A model generated the notes under the pieces. That model did no database searches. It worked only from the letters and a program-made list of their open reading frames with translations, and had not been told where the DNA came from. A stretch of DNA of 64,000 nucleotides. Origin: Peribolospora baueri. Taxonomy: Eukaryota > Basidiomycota > Peribolosporomycetes > Peribolosporales > Peribolosporaceae. Made by a program: the position numbers and the translations under genes. The stretch lies in contig JAMDHS010000015.1 in the NCBI GenBank assembly GCA_029717555.1, positions 62,001 through 126,000 on the forward strand, written 5' to 3'. Shown here piece by piece: positions 1 to 9,351 of this stretch. How positions within the stretch are numbered: the stretch's first letter is position 1; each line of letters begins with the position of its first letter.

Positions 1-1934
1 GCCGACTGCGCGCCTTCATGCGTGCCCTCGACAACGGTGCCACACGACCGGGACGAAGACGCGGACGCGATGCTCCCCGCCGCGATAGCAAGGCTGGCCA
101 ATACTCGTCTTGTCTTCTCCTCCCACCTAGCCGTGACCGACGCTGCACCTTTCAAAGTCTCAAAGTCGATGTTGTTGCCCATGATGTAGTTGCGGATCAG
201 AGAGGACATTTGGACATGTAACAGCGAGAGCGGTTGTGGGCGGAGAGGCGATGTGGGTGACGAAGCTGGAGTAGTGGCTTCGGCTTCGACTTCGGGGGAC
301 GACGAGCGCGTGGTGAAGACGACCTGGAAGAAGCCGACGACGCGACCGGAGCAACATTCCTGTCGGAAGCCCATTCGCTCCCAGAAGTCCGACACGGTGA
401 CTTTGTCGAGCGCTCGGCGCTCGTGGAAATATCGGTCCGTCATCATCTCCGTCTCTGCCATCGGCGAGGGGTCCGTACGCAAGCGTGTCGATGTGGGAAG
501 AGCAGAAGCATCCCCGTTCGTGGTTTTCTTCCCCGAGGTGTCGGGTCCGCCGTCCTGCTCCATTCTCCTTCGCTTTGCGTCCCTCTCGTCGGGCTCGTGT
601 GCGTCGCCATTCATATGCGCCCGCTTGACTTCAGTGTTCGGCCCCTTAGGACGAGGAGAACCTTGGCGGGCAGAAACGAGAGTGTGCTGCAAGGAATCAG
701 GCCCTTTAGTAGCCCCCAAAGGACCCACCTCGTACGCGTCCCGCACAATCTCGTCGAGGAAGCGCGCCTTGGGATCGTCCGGGAAGTGAGGGATAAGGTG
801 TGCAATTGAGGGTGGCAGAGAGTTGCGCCGAACGGGCCCGTCCGCGTTCCCTTTCGTGTTTGCGTCCGCGGTTGACCTTGACGTCGAGATGACGAGGGGG
901 AAAGGGATCTGCTCAAAAAGTTGATACGCATGGCCGTAGTACCATGGTACTTCGGGCGCTGAGATGGCATTGCAGGAGGGCGAAACGATGATCGGGTCTG
1001 GTGGCGTTCCTTGAAGCGTGGCGGAGACAGCCGAAGGAGGCAAGGGGAGGATTTCCCTGCTATCCAGAGCTGCGTAGCCCGGTATTAGATAGAAAGGGTA
1101 GATCCGCATCGCCCCGCCCCGGCCGTTCTCCCCCTTATCCGCACCGTCTCTCGTGCTAGCCATTCTCCTCGTCTGAAGGGAGATGGCTTCGCTGAGAACG
1201 GCTCTCCACCACTTGATCAAGCCAGTGTCGGTGAGGACTCTCTTGCCCGGATGGTCAGGCGAGCCGGGGAACAGATAGGCGCTCTGCGCTCGAGCGAGAA
1301 GATGGACGTGTAGAGAGTCTACAGGTGCCGAGTTATCACCAGGTGAGTGTCGAGCGCGCCAATGAGCGAAAGACGCGAACCAGTCGATGAACGCGATGGT
1401 CAATGTCTTGCTGACGCTTTCGCCCTTTCGTCGTCGTCGGGCTGACGCTGACGGTGGTGTCGGCTGCTCGGACCTGGACGTTGCGCTATGGCGGGGAATA
1501 TGTCCAGATGAGTCGATCTTGGAGATGTAAAGAAGCGCAGAGCGGGTAGAGGGCACGGTGTAGACATTTGCTTCGATGGCGAAGACGAGGACGGGCTCAA
1601 CCGCCGTGGCGTCATTAGGCGGAGCGGACGTGGAAGAAGGATGGACGGGCTGCGGGGCGTAGGAGGCTGTGACGAAGACGTCCTCGACCCATACCTGCTT
1701 GTACCTGTCCAGGTCGTCATTTGCGGTTCCCTCAGCCAAAGTCGTTGCCGCCGGAGCGGGAGAGAAGGCGTGAGAGTAGAGCGACGTGGACTGACGCGGG
1801 GTCGAGAAGAGCGTTTGCAAGGACACCGAGCCAGCGAACGGCGGCGGGCTGGCCGACAGGGCAGCTGATAGGTGAGCAACTAGCGTAGAAGAGGAGGGGA
1901 GAGCTGACGAAGAGCCGTCCATCGTCGCCGTCAT
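1..1934 (-). CDS. RTT109: Rtt109-type histone acetyltransferase, 3' end cut by window edge
   Basis: Acetylates histone H3, classically Lys56, on new histones with chaperones Vps75/Asf1 in the nucleus (family knowledge). One open frame runs without introns from the ATG at 1934 to the left edge, about 644 codons, with no stop seen. Fungal KAT11 landmarks appear in order: YISKIDSSGH, RAQSAYLFPGSPDHPGKRVL followed by LIKWWRAVL, YLIPGY, WYYGHAYQLFEQIPFPLVIS, FWERMGFRQECCSGRVVGFF near residue 525, then a C-terminal stretch with LLHVQMSSLIRNYIMGNN. The start precedes MTATMDGSSS, and no earlier in-frame ATG fits. The protein is longer than yeast Rtt109 (about 436 aa), largely from insertions rich in Ser, Pro and charged residues between conserved blocks. 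Identity is secure; the C-terminus lies outside the window. Confidence 0.93.
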   Translation of the reverse strand, partial: MTATMDGSSSALPSSSTLVAHLSAALSASPPPFAGSVSLQTLFSTPRQSTSLYSHAFSPAPAATTLAEGTANDDLDRYKQVWVEDVFVTASYAPQPVHPSSTSAPPNDATAVEPVLVFAIEANVYTVPSTRSALLYISKIDSSGHIPRHSATSRSEQPTPPSASARRRRKGESVSKTLTIAFIDWFASFAHWRARHSPGDNSAPVDSLHVHLLARAQSAYLFPGSPDHPGKRVLTDTGLIKWWRAVLSEAISLQTRRMASTRDGADKGENGRGGAMRIYPFYLIPGYAALDSREILPLPPSAVSATLQGTPPDPIIVSPSCNAISAPEVPWYYGHAYQLFEQIPFPLVISTSRSTADANTKGNADGPVRRNSLPPSIAHLIPHFPDDPKARFLDEIVRDAYEVGPLGATKGPDSLQHTLVSARQGSPRPKGPNTEVKRAHMNGDAHEPDERDAKRRRMEQDGGPDTSGKKTTNGDASALPTSTRLRTDPSPMAETEMMTDRYFHERRALDKVTVSDFWERMGFRQECCSGRVVGFFQVVFTTRSSSPEVEAEATTPASSPTSPLRPQPLSLLHVQMSSLIRNYIMGNNIDFETLKGAASVTARWEEKTRRVLASLAIAAGSIASASSSRSCGTVVEGTHEGAQS

Positions 1935-2441
1935 CTCGAGCGTCGCTGTTTGGAGATGGTTGCAGGTGGAGAGAGATGACGAACGAGCGCGACGCGTTTA
2001 TGAAAGCCGTCGACGCGACGATCGCGACCTTCTTCCTTCCTTCACAGGCAACAGCAGTCTTATCCACTTTCATCCAGTCCAAGAACCAAGACAGTGGACC
2101 AAGACAGTGGCAAGCACTCGCACCGCTCGCCAATCCCCCTTGGGCACACTTCTCTGCGAAGACGTAGTTGAGGAGCGGCGGCTTTGGACGCCATTCGCTC
2201 GCACATTCCTTCTTCTATCTGACAATCGTGTCGGCGCGGACGAACCCGAACATATTTAAGCAGGGTGGTGGTATATGCAATTCGTCCACGCGGGCAGGGC
2301 AACCAAAAGATCGTGAGCAAGAGCACAGCTAACGGAGTTGACAGGATGGGGAGCTCAAGCTCGAGCCAATGGCAGGACGCTCCGAGAGAAAGCGGATTCC
2401 TCCGCCAAAGTCACGGCCAGCGAAGGAAGTGAGCCGACATC
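1935..2441. other. Intergenic, 5' flank of RTT109 and 3' flank of dioxygenase
   Basis: About 500 bases between two minus-strand genes. Short open frames on both strands lack conserved protein character. I see no RNA gene or repeat. Confidence 0.6.
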
Positions 2442-3914
2442 TCAGTAGACACCGATGGGCTGGTCGTCCCAGAGCGATGCGAGCACCCTGCGTTCACCTT
2501 CCCATGGGATGCGGGCGTGTTGCACGGCGTGGTTCTGCAGCGGCCAAGAGGGGAACAGGAAACCGCCGGGTGGTAGAATGCACAGTCAGCACGGCTCGAA
2601 CCCTTCACCCGTTGGGCGGGCCAAAGGAGCAAGCAAACAAACGCGATCGCTCACATCGAGCAACAGCACGTCGCCAGCCTCCCACTCGACGAGTACCCTA
2701 ATCTCCTCTTCGATCTGCAGCACGCGCTCGAAGTACTCCCTCGGGATCGCCGTCCCGTCGCCGTACGTGACGAGGAAATGGTACGCTCCGTCCGAGCCTT
2801 GGTAGGGAGGGTCGAGGGCGCCAACGAACTTTGCCTTGGCGTAGAACGAGACGAGGTTGTTGAAGAAGGTCGGGAGGGAGGTAGGGGTGTGACGACGGAT
2901 GGCTGTACATCGCGGTTGCACGGAGAGAAGAAAGGCGTCAACTACGTGTGCTCGCTACAGAAAAAAAAGCCGTGTCGACACGAGGGGCGCACGCGACTCA
3001 CCAGGCAAGTCCTGATACACCAATACAGCCCCGTCCTCTTGCCACTCCCACCTCGCACCGATCTTCCTGAATGACTTCTCTGCTCGCTCCTTCTGTGTCT
3101 GCAGGTCCTCCTCATCGTTTCTCTCCTCAATCGGGATCCATGCTTCCCTCCATGCCCTACCGACGTTGCTGCTCACGTTCTCCGCAGCAGGGTAGTGGAG
3201 CTTGTAGGTGATGCCCTTCTGGACGAGCTCGTCCACAAACTGTGGGATCTCTGTCTGGAGGCGGTGGAAGAGTTCGAGGGACGAATGAATGGGCGTCTCT
3301 CCGCCTCGAACCGCGGGCTTGAGGCAGTAGAAGAAGAGGTAGTTGGGGAAATGGGCCGAGCGACCGTATTCGTTGTGGGCGTGCACCGGGTGCGACGGAG
3401 GTCCTTCGTTCGCGGTCGCCACGTTCGGCGCCAAAATGGTGCGCACGACGTCAAGGCTACGGCGGAAGAGGGCAGGTCAGGAACAAGGCACAAGAGCGTC
3501 AGGTGTGCTGTTCCAATGAAGGACGATGACAACCGTCCTGACATACACCCACCCAATGTCCTGGTGCTCTTTGAACCCGAAAGCGTAAGCGACCTTAGAA
3601 AAGTCCAAAGCGTTCTTTACCGGCAGGCCTCGGAAGAGGACAGCACCACCGTGCTGGGTGAGCTGCTCCCTAACCCAGCCGCTCCGAGCGAGATGGGAAA
3701 TGTGTGCTAGTGTCTCGTCGAGCGTGGGTTCAGCAGCGGAGGGAGAGGGTCGGACGGCGAGGGGAAAGAGCTCGCCAGCGGTGAAGGTCGGTGCGGGGAG
3801 AGAGCGTTGGAAGGGGAGCGTCACCGGTTGGAGGGAGAGGGAGGAGGCCGGTCGTCCATTTGGCTCCTGTTCTGACTTGGGCAACGTCACTGGCGGGGCA
3901 GAGTGAGAAAGCAT
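2442..3914 (-). CDS. TauD/TfdA-like Fe(II)/2-oxoglutarate dioxygenase
   Basis: Predicted to use iron, oxygen and 2-oxoglutarate to hydroxylate a small acidic substrate; the substrate is unknown. Four exons join in phase: 3547-3914, 3002-3456, 2655-2902, 2442-2534, giving 387 aa. Metal ligands appear as H150-x-E152 in HAHNEYGRSAHFPNYLFFYC and a distal His near 363 in NHAVQHARIPWEGERRVLAS, with Arg373 placed to bind 2-oxoglutarate. The Glu in place of the commoner Asp is usual for the fungal clavaminate-synthase-like branch. The start is the MLSHSAPPV methionine; an in-frame ATG about 45 codons upstream adds no conserved sequence. No signal peptide or membrane segment is seen, so a cytosolic enzyme is likely. 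It is divergent from the next gene across 870 bases. Confidence 0.88.
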
Positions 3915-4784
3915 GGTGTCGAGAGTGTCAACTGGGAGAGGAGAGAGGAAAAAGAGCGGCTGTCGGCTTTGCGAATGGACGAGGTTAGGATGAGGATGAG
4001 GGGCAGTCTGGAGGATGTGAGAGAGCTTGGGCCGACTCGCTCGAGTCACCTCAGCTATATACCGACGGAAACCATCTCGCGCGGGGAGAAGCCGAACGGC
4101 ATCGACTCATAGGGCATCAAGATGGGGCTTGGAAAGAACAAAAAGTAAATCAGAACGTGCACTGACGGCCAACGACGATGAATGATGCGATCACACCATC
4201 GCCTGTCTGTCGAGCACGCAATCGGTCAACCGGCGTGAATCGCCGATCAACGAGCGCCGACTGCCGAACCGCGCACGCTTCTCGTTCGTCACGTCGTTCT
4301 ATTCAAGACAATGTAGGCAAGATGCAAGAGTCAAGGACAAGTTATCAGATGTCCGCCAGTCAGTACTTCCAGCCGCTCCGCTTGCTCCAGCCTTTGAGAG
4401 ACGAATGGCTTTTTGGGGCCGCCACGGTTACCATATTCCATCGCCGCCTTTTGCCGGTCAGCTCCGATCACCACGTGGCCTTTCCGCTGGGTGGGACAGC
4501 TCGTGCGACCTCACACCTCGCTGTCCAGTTGCTCCACCATCTTTTCTTTCCTTCTTCCCGCCCTCCCCTTCTCTTCCGGCGAGTCTTTTTCGTCGCCTTC
4601 CCGCATGCCGCTTGGCTCCGAGCGTTCTCTCGCGCAACCAGCGCCGTTTGGTTGGTGACCCCCTCGTGCTAGAGTGTAGAACTGGAATGGTGACTGGACG
4701 TCTTGCTGGCCAAGACGACTTCAAGGAAGAACGCATTGAGGCCTACCACACCGCCCACACAGGAATACGAACTCGATTGCAACC
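3915..4784. other. Divergent intergenic region
   Basis: Shared 5' flank of the dioxygenase (minus) and the PX-associated gene (plus). It is rich in C/T runs near 4540-4610. An open frame crossing 4405-4830 overlaps the next start in another frame and looks like chance. No further feature is seen. Confidence 0.55.
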
Positions 4785-7778
4785 ATGGCTTCAGAGAAGG
4801 GTGCTGTTGCTCAGCGAGGCTTGCCCTTGACCTCGTCCAATGCAGCGTTAACGCTCACCCCCGTCCAACGACACTACATCGTCCGAGCGCTTGTTAACAT
4901 CCAGATGCAGCGCGAGTGGAGCGCCCTCTCCCGCGTCGGCGCTCTCACAGCTTACGGTCCGCCGTACTTCCCCGTGCCGGTACTGCCTGCGTCTTCACAC
5001 TCCCGATCTGAAGCCGGAAGGTCCGCTCAGTCGTCTCTTCCCCAGTACGGGGACACATCGCTCCCTTCTCCTTCTCCCGCGCCGTCATCGCCATCCTTAT
5101 CTACCTTCCCAGCCTCGAACTCAGCCTCTCTTGCCGACGGAGGAGTGCCGGACAAGACCCCCGCAGCCCTCATCCTCCGTCACCTTCACCGTCACTACCT
5201 CCTGACCTTCCCTGTCCTCCTACCCACCCTCCAACCCCCGCTCTCCCGCTTCTGGACGCACAGCATTCAGCCGGTCTTCGACGACTTCTCTTGGCGTGCA
5301 CTGAGCTCAACGAGAGAGAGGGCGGAGGTGACGAAGCGTTGTCTCGTTAGTCTTGCCTTGACGAGATATATTGGCAGCTTCGTGTGCAGGGGCGTGCGAG
5401 TGGTTGTGCGCGGGGAGAGAGGTGCGGAGAGAGCGAGCAACGGGAGGTGGGACGAGCCGGCGAGGCCGGACGAGGATATGATGGCGAGGATTGATGCGCT
5501 GTTCGACGGCAAGGATGGACAGACTTGGAGAAAAGTTGGCGACAAGGTCGACGGTGGGTCATCATTTGTTCGCTTCCTTCCGCCGCAGACAGGCTTTGAG
5601 CCCAGCCCCGTCTCAGTTGTGTGGGACCGCTTATGAGAGCGCTCGCTGAACGCCGGTCCGTCCGGACGATCTATCTTTACTCCCAGCTGTAAGGAAAGCG
5701 TGGTTAGATTTTAAAAAGGAGCTCATCGACTCTCGTGAGCAGTCCTCCTACCTTTCTTCTTTCCAGCACGCTGTTTGCGCACGTCTCTGCCTACCTATCT
5801 GATCATTACCGATCCTCAGCGACGGCATTGGACGATATCGTCGAAGCGCTCAGCATCTCCCGCCTCAAGAACCTTCCTAAGAAGTATCTGGAGGCGGAGG
5901 AGTGGGCGCGCTTGTACGTGGCCTATCTCCTTCATGCCATACTCGTCTCCGGTCCGCACGCCAAGGAGGTGTTCCGGCTCTTGAAGGGCTTCCATGGCAT
6001 GGTTCCTTACTGGACCATTAAACAGGTGCGAAAGGGCGCACATGGTGCCTCTCTTCCTCTCTATTCCAGCGAGCACATCAGTCGCATTGACGCTGCAGCG
6101 CTTGCTCTGCACAGCTTCTTCGCATCGCAAACCCAGCAATGATGATCTCTGCTCTCCTCAATTTGCTTCTCGCGAGGCCGTTTGGCGCAAATTCCCTCAT
6201 CCAGTCCATTTTCTCTTATGTCGTCGGTCAGGAGATCAAGCGGTTCCGCGAACGCGTCAGAGAGTTGAGGGGCGAAATCGGGGACGAAGAGTTGTGCGAT
6301 GAGGTGGAAGCGTGGGTTAATGGGGAAGAAGAGATGAAGGAAGCGGACAGGCAGAGGTCGAGTGAGTCCGCCCAGAGCACTTTTCTATCGCCGTTCAAGC
6401 TCGCTTACCTCTCGCTCACGGCGTGTCCCTCTGTGCTCTGTCAAATAGGGACGACGCGCACAGACCTTCTCCTCGTCATTCTATCTCGCCCTCCTTCTCC
6501 CGAATCCCTCCCACCCCTGCACGACCTCCTGCGCCACTGCTCCAGAATCCGTGACGCTTCGCAAGTCATCTCCTTCGCCTCGTCGGCGCTCGTGCCAAAG
6601 GTCATCAAGGACATGGTCAACAACGTGCTGTACGAGCCCATCAGCCTCGTGGCCAAGGTCACCGATTTAAGCGCTAGGTTGGCTGACTTGCAGGCGTTTT
6701 TGAACGACGTCATCCGGACCGTGGAGGGCGGGGGAACGTGTGAGTGCTGACGTACACTGTTCGTCTTGGGCACGTTGGAGTGCATGAGAGCAAACGAAAA
6801 TTGGCATTATTCTCTTCCCGTCCCCGTTCTTCGTGTTCACACTCCCTTCTCATCGGTCGGTCTTTGGTCGTCGCACGACACGACAGCCGTGGCGGATATG
6901 ATCCGACTGGCAGAGAGACACGAGCAATCGCTGTACTTTTTCGTCCACGAGCTCAGGACTCGGGGCGGGCCGAACCTCGTCGACGTGAGCATGGGGAGGC
7001 TTTCCGCCCTGCTCGACCATGGCGACGATGCGACTCGGTCTCCTATTGATCAGATCTTGGTTTTTGTTGTCCGCAGCCCGTCATGGACTGGTGCCGTTTG
7101 CCTCTGTCCCACATGCACGCGTCTCTGGCGGACCCGACGAGCGCAAAGCCGACCGCTTCGCCACGGATCACCGTGGACCTCTCCGTGCTCCTCGCCTCGC
7201 CCGAGCTCAGCGCGTCGGAGCGCATGTGGATCGTGTCGGAAGCGGACTCGCTGGCCGAGTGGACGCTGTGGAAGAAGATATGGTGGGAAGTGGACGTGAG
7301 GAAGAACTACTTAGAGCTGGTGGGGGAGGAGGCGCTGGCGGCGAAGGTGGATGTGGAGGCGTGTTGGAGGCGGCTTTGGGCGGAGGAGGAGGAGCGGCGC
7401 GGGGTGGAGACGACGGGGGTGAGGGAGGGAGGTGTGGAGGATGGTGAGAAGGTTTTGGGCGGAGGTGGGCGCTCAGAGGAGGGCGATGCTATGGCCTGGG
7501 CGTGGTTCGCTCAGCCGGACGTGTTGGCGGTGCTGGACGGCGAGGAGGACAGCGGAGCGGAGAGGTGTCGTTCTCGGGGCGCGGAGAAGGCCGAGAAGGA
7601 GAAACGGGGTGATGATGGCTCGAGCTCGACATTGATGACCGACGGAGCGCCGGGCCCTGGACCGCCTCGGCTGAGGACGATCGCGAGGGCCCTGGTGCCT
7701 CTGTTTGTGGAGCACATCCGCGAGCCACTGAAGAAGGGGGAGAGGAGGGTGCTGAGCAGGCTGGGTGCGGCGGAGTAG
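4785..7778 (+). CDS. PX-associated domain protein (Lec1/YPR097W-like)
   Basis: Resembles fungal PX-associated proteins such as yeast YPR097W/Lec1, linked to lipid handling at organelle membranes. Proposed exons: 4785-5553, 5601-5688, 5767-6025, 6115-6361, 6449-6739, 6887-6984, 7077-7778, giving 817 aa. The PXB-like start reads LTPVQRHYIVRALVNIQMQ; the DUF3818-like part has RIANPAMMISALLNLLLARP and PFGANSLIQSIFSYVVG, then NNVLYEPISLVAKVTDL and RLAERHEQSLYFFVHEL. No clear PX fold lies between the two blocks, unlike the yeast protein, so this may be a PX-less member. The C-terminal 200 residues are charged and low-complexity. The first intron (5554-5600) needs a TTTGAG acceptor, because cutting at the earlier CAG brings an in-frame stop; that join may be wrong. 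All other splice sites are standard. Confidence 0.82.
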
Positions 7779-8060
7779 AGCGCGGTCGGTCGATACGGAA
7801 TCGCCTATAGAGTTAGGATGGTAGATAGGGTGGGGGCTCGACCGGTCGGAACATATCTTTGTACTCTTACGATCTTAGACGCGAGACCTTGAGGATCGTC
7901 CTCCCTTCCCCTCCCCTCCCCTTGCGTTGCTTTGCCTTACGTCGACCCCGCCCTGTCGTCGTCGTACATCCTCGCACAAAGCCGTCGGTGACGGCGCTGA
8001 TCATCTGTCGAGCGAGCTTCATCTGATCATCAAGATGCGGAGATCGCTTCCCTTCTATCT

Positions 8061-8281
8061 GTGTGTCTGTGTGTCTGTCTGTCTGTCTGCCGCAAGCCGA
8101 CCGCGCCATGAGTCCTCACACACATACATACACGCAGACAGTTAGACAGACAGATAGGCAGACAGACAGACATGCATACCGTACATAATACATACAGTGG
8201 CTCATCTGTCTGTCTAACTCGGTGTACTCGTCGGTGGATGTATACGAGCTCCGTTCCGTCTGTCCGTCTGTCCGTTCGTCC
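8061..8281. repeat. Inverted tetranucleotide arrays (TGTC)n / (GACA)n
   Basis: TGTC units at about 8061-8090 are followed by the complementary GACA units at about 8136-8172, then TGTC units again at about 8207-8217 and imperfect ones at 8250-8281. The opposed arrays could pair as a hairpin in DNA or RNA. Confidence 0.8.
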
Positions 8282-8511
8282 GGCGCGGCGGATGGGGATC
8301 GAGGGTCGCGTGGAAGCGCGTCGACAGACCCTTGCAGCTCGTTTTGCCGCAGCCGTGGTTTGTCGATCGGGGCTGGGTGGATGGGTCGACGTCGGACGAT
8401 GGTCGAGGGTGGGAGATGGAGATAGATGGCTTCGAGGGTGGCTTGAAGGGGGCGACGACGACGGGTGGACGGGACGGGGTTTGCCTGTCTGCGGCAATTC
8501 CCACTCCCGTC

Positions 8512-8579
8512 CATTCATTCATTCATTCATTCAATTGTTCGCCGTATGTCGGCTCCTTCATTCATTCATTCATTCATTC
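8512..8579. repeat. Two (CATT)n microsatellites
   Basis: Five or so CATT units at about 8512-8533 and again at about 8558-8579, separated by 25 bases of unique sequence. Confidence 0.85.
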
Positions 8580-8667
8580 CCATTCCTCCCGCTTCCTTCG
8601 ACCACCGAACCGTCCATCCATACACTTTGTTCCTGATCCACTCCCCAGCCTGCCCTGTACGCACCAC

Positions 8668-8721
8668 ACATGCATACATACACACATACATACGCACACA
8701 CATACATGCATACATACATAC
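8668..8721. repeat. (CATA)n / CACA imperfect microsatellite
   Basis: Alternating CATA and CACA units with interruptions; a shorter CATCCATC run follows near 8810-8822. Confidence 0.8.
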
Positions 8722-9351
8722 TGTACTTACCCCACTCATCTGTGCCTCGCTCGGCGCTCGACTTGGCTCGTCGGACCGTCGCGTGTGGCAAGCAGCGCAT
8801 CCCCCTACATACATCCATCCATCATCCAGACCCAGACCGCACCTGCACGCGTCCACACGCGCACCCCGTCGTGCCCCAGACGTCACTGTGCGCGCAGAGG
8901 GAGACTTACGTAATCCGGACACCACTCACCCTCCTTTCTTCCTCCACCACCCCCGCTCCCTTCCCTTCTCCTTTGTGCCTTCCACCTCCTTCCTCCCTCC
9001 TCCGCCAACGCCACGACCGCCATGCCCGCTCTTCCTCCCTCCTCGCCTCAGTGATCAGCTCGCCATCCCCTCCATCCGCCTCACCCCATTTCCCTCCCTC
9101 CCCATCCCCTCCTCGTTCCGCCGTCACTCCGACGCAGCCTCCCTGCGCACGAGGCGCGACCGACCGACCCACCGTACCTGCCGCCTGCGGCACCCCGTCC
9201 TCCATCCATCCTTCTAGGCCTCCTTCCTTTTAATCACCACCACTCCCGCTCTTCCTCCTCCACCGTCACTGTCACCGTCACCATCGCCATAAGAGCATCG
9301 GCGGCCTCTCTCGTCCACTCGGACCGCACCGACGCCTCTTCCTACGCCGCC

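Larger units (their letters stand above)
7779..9351. other. Long intergenic region rich in microsatellites
   Basis: About 1.57 kb between two plus-strand genes. It holds arrays of TGTC/GACA, CATT and CATA units (listed separately) and a long C/T-rich stretch from about 8930 to 9350 leading to the next start. Open frames here are translations of the repeats. Probably 3' flank plus a long promoter or 5' UTR. Confidence 0.6.
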
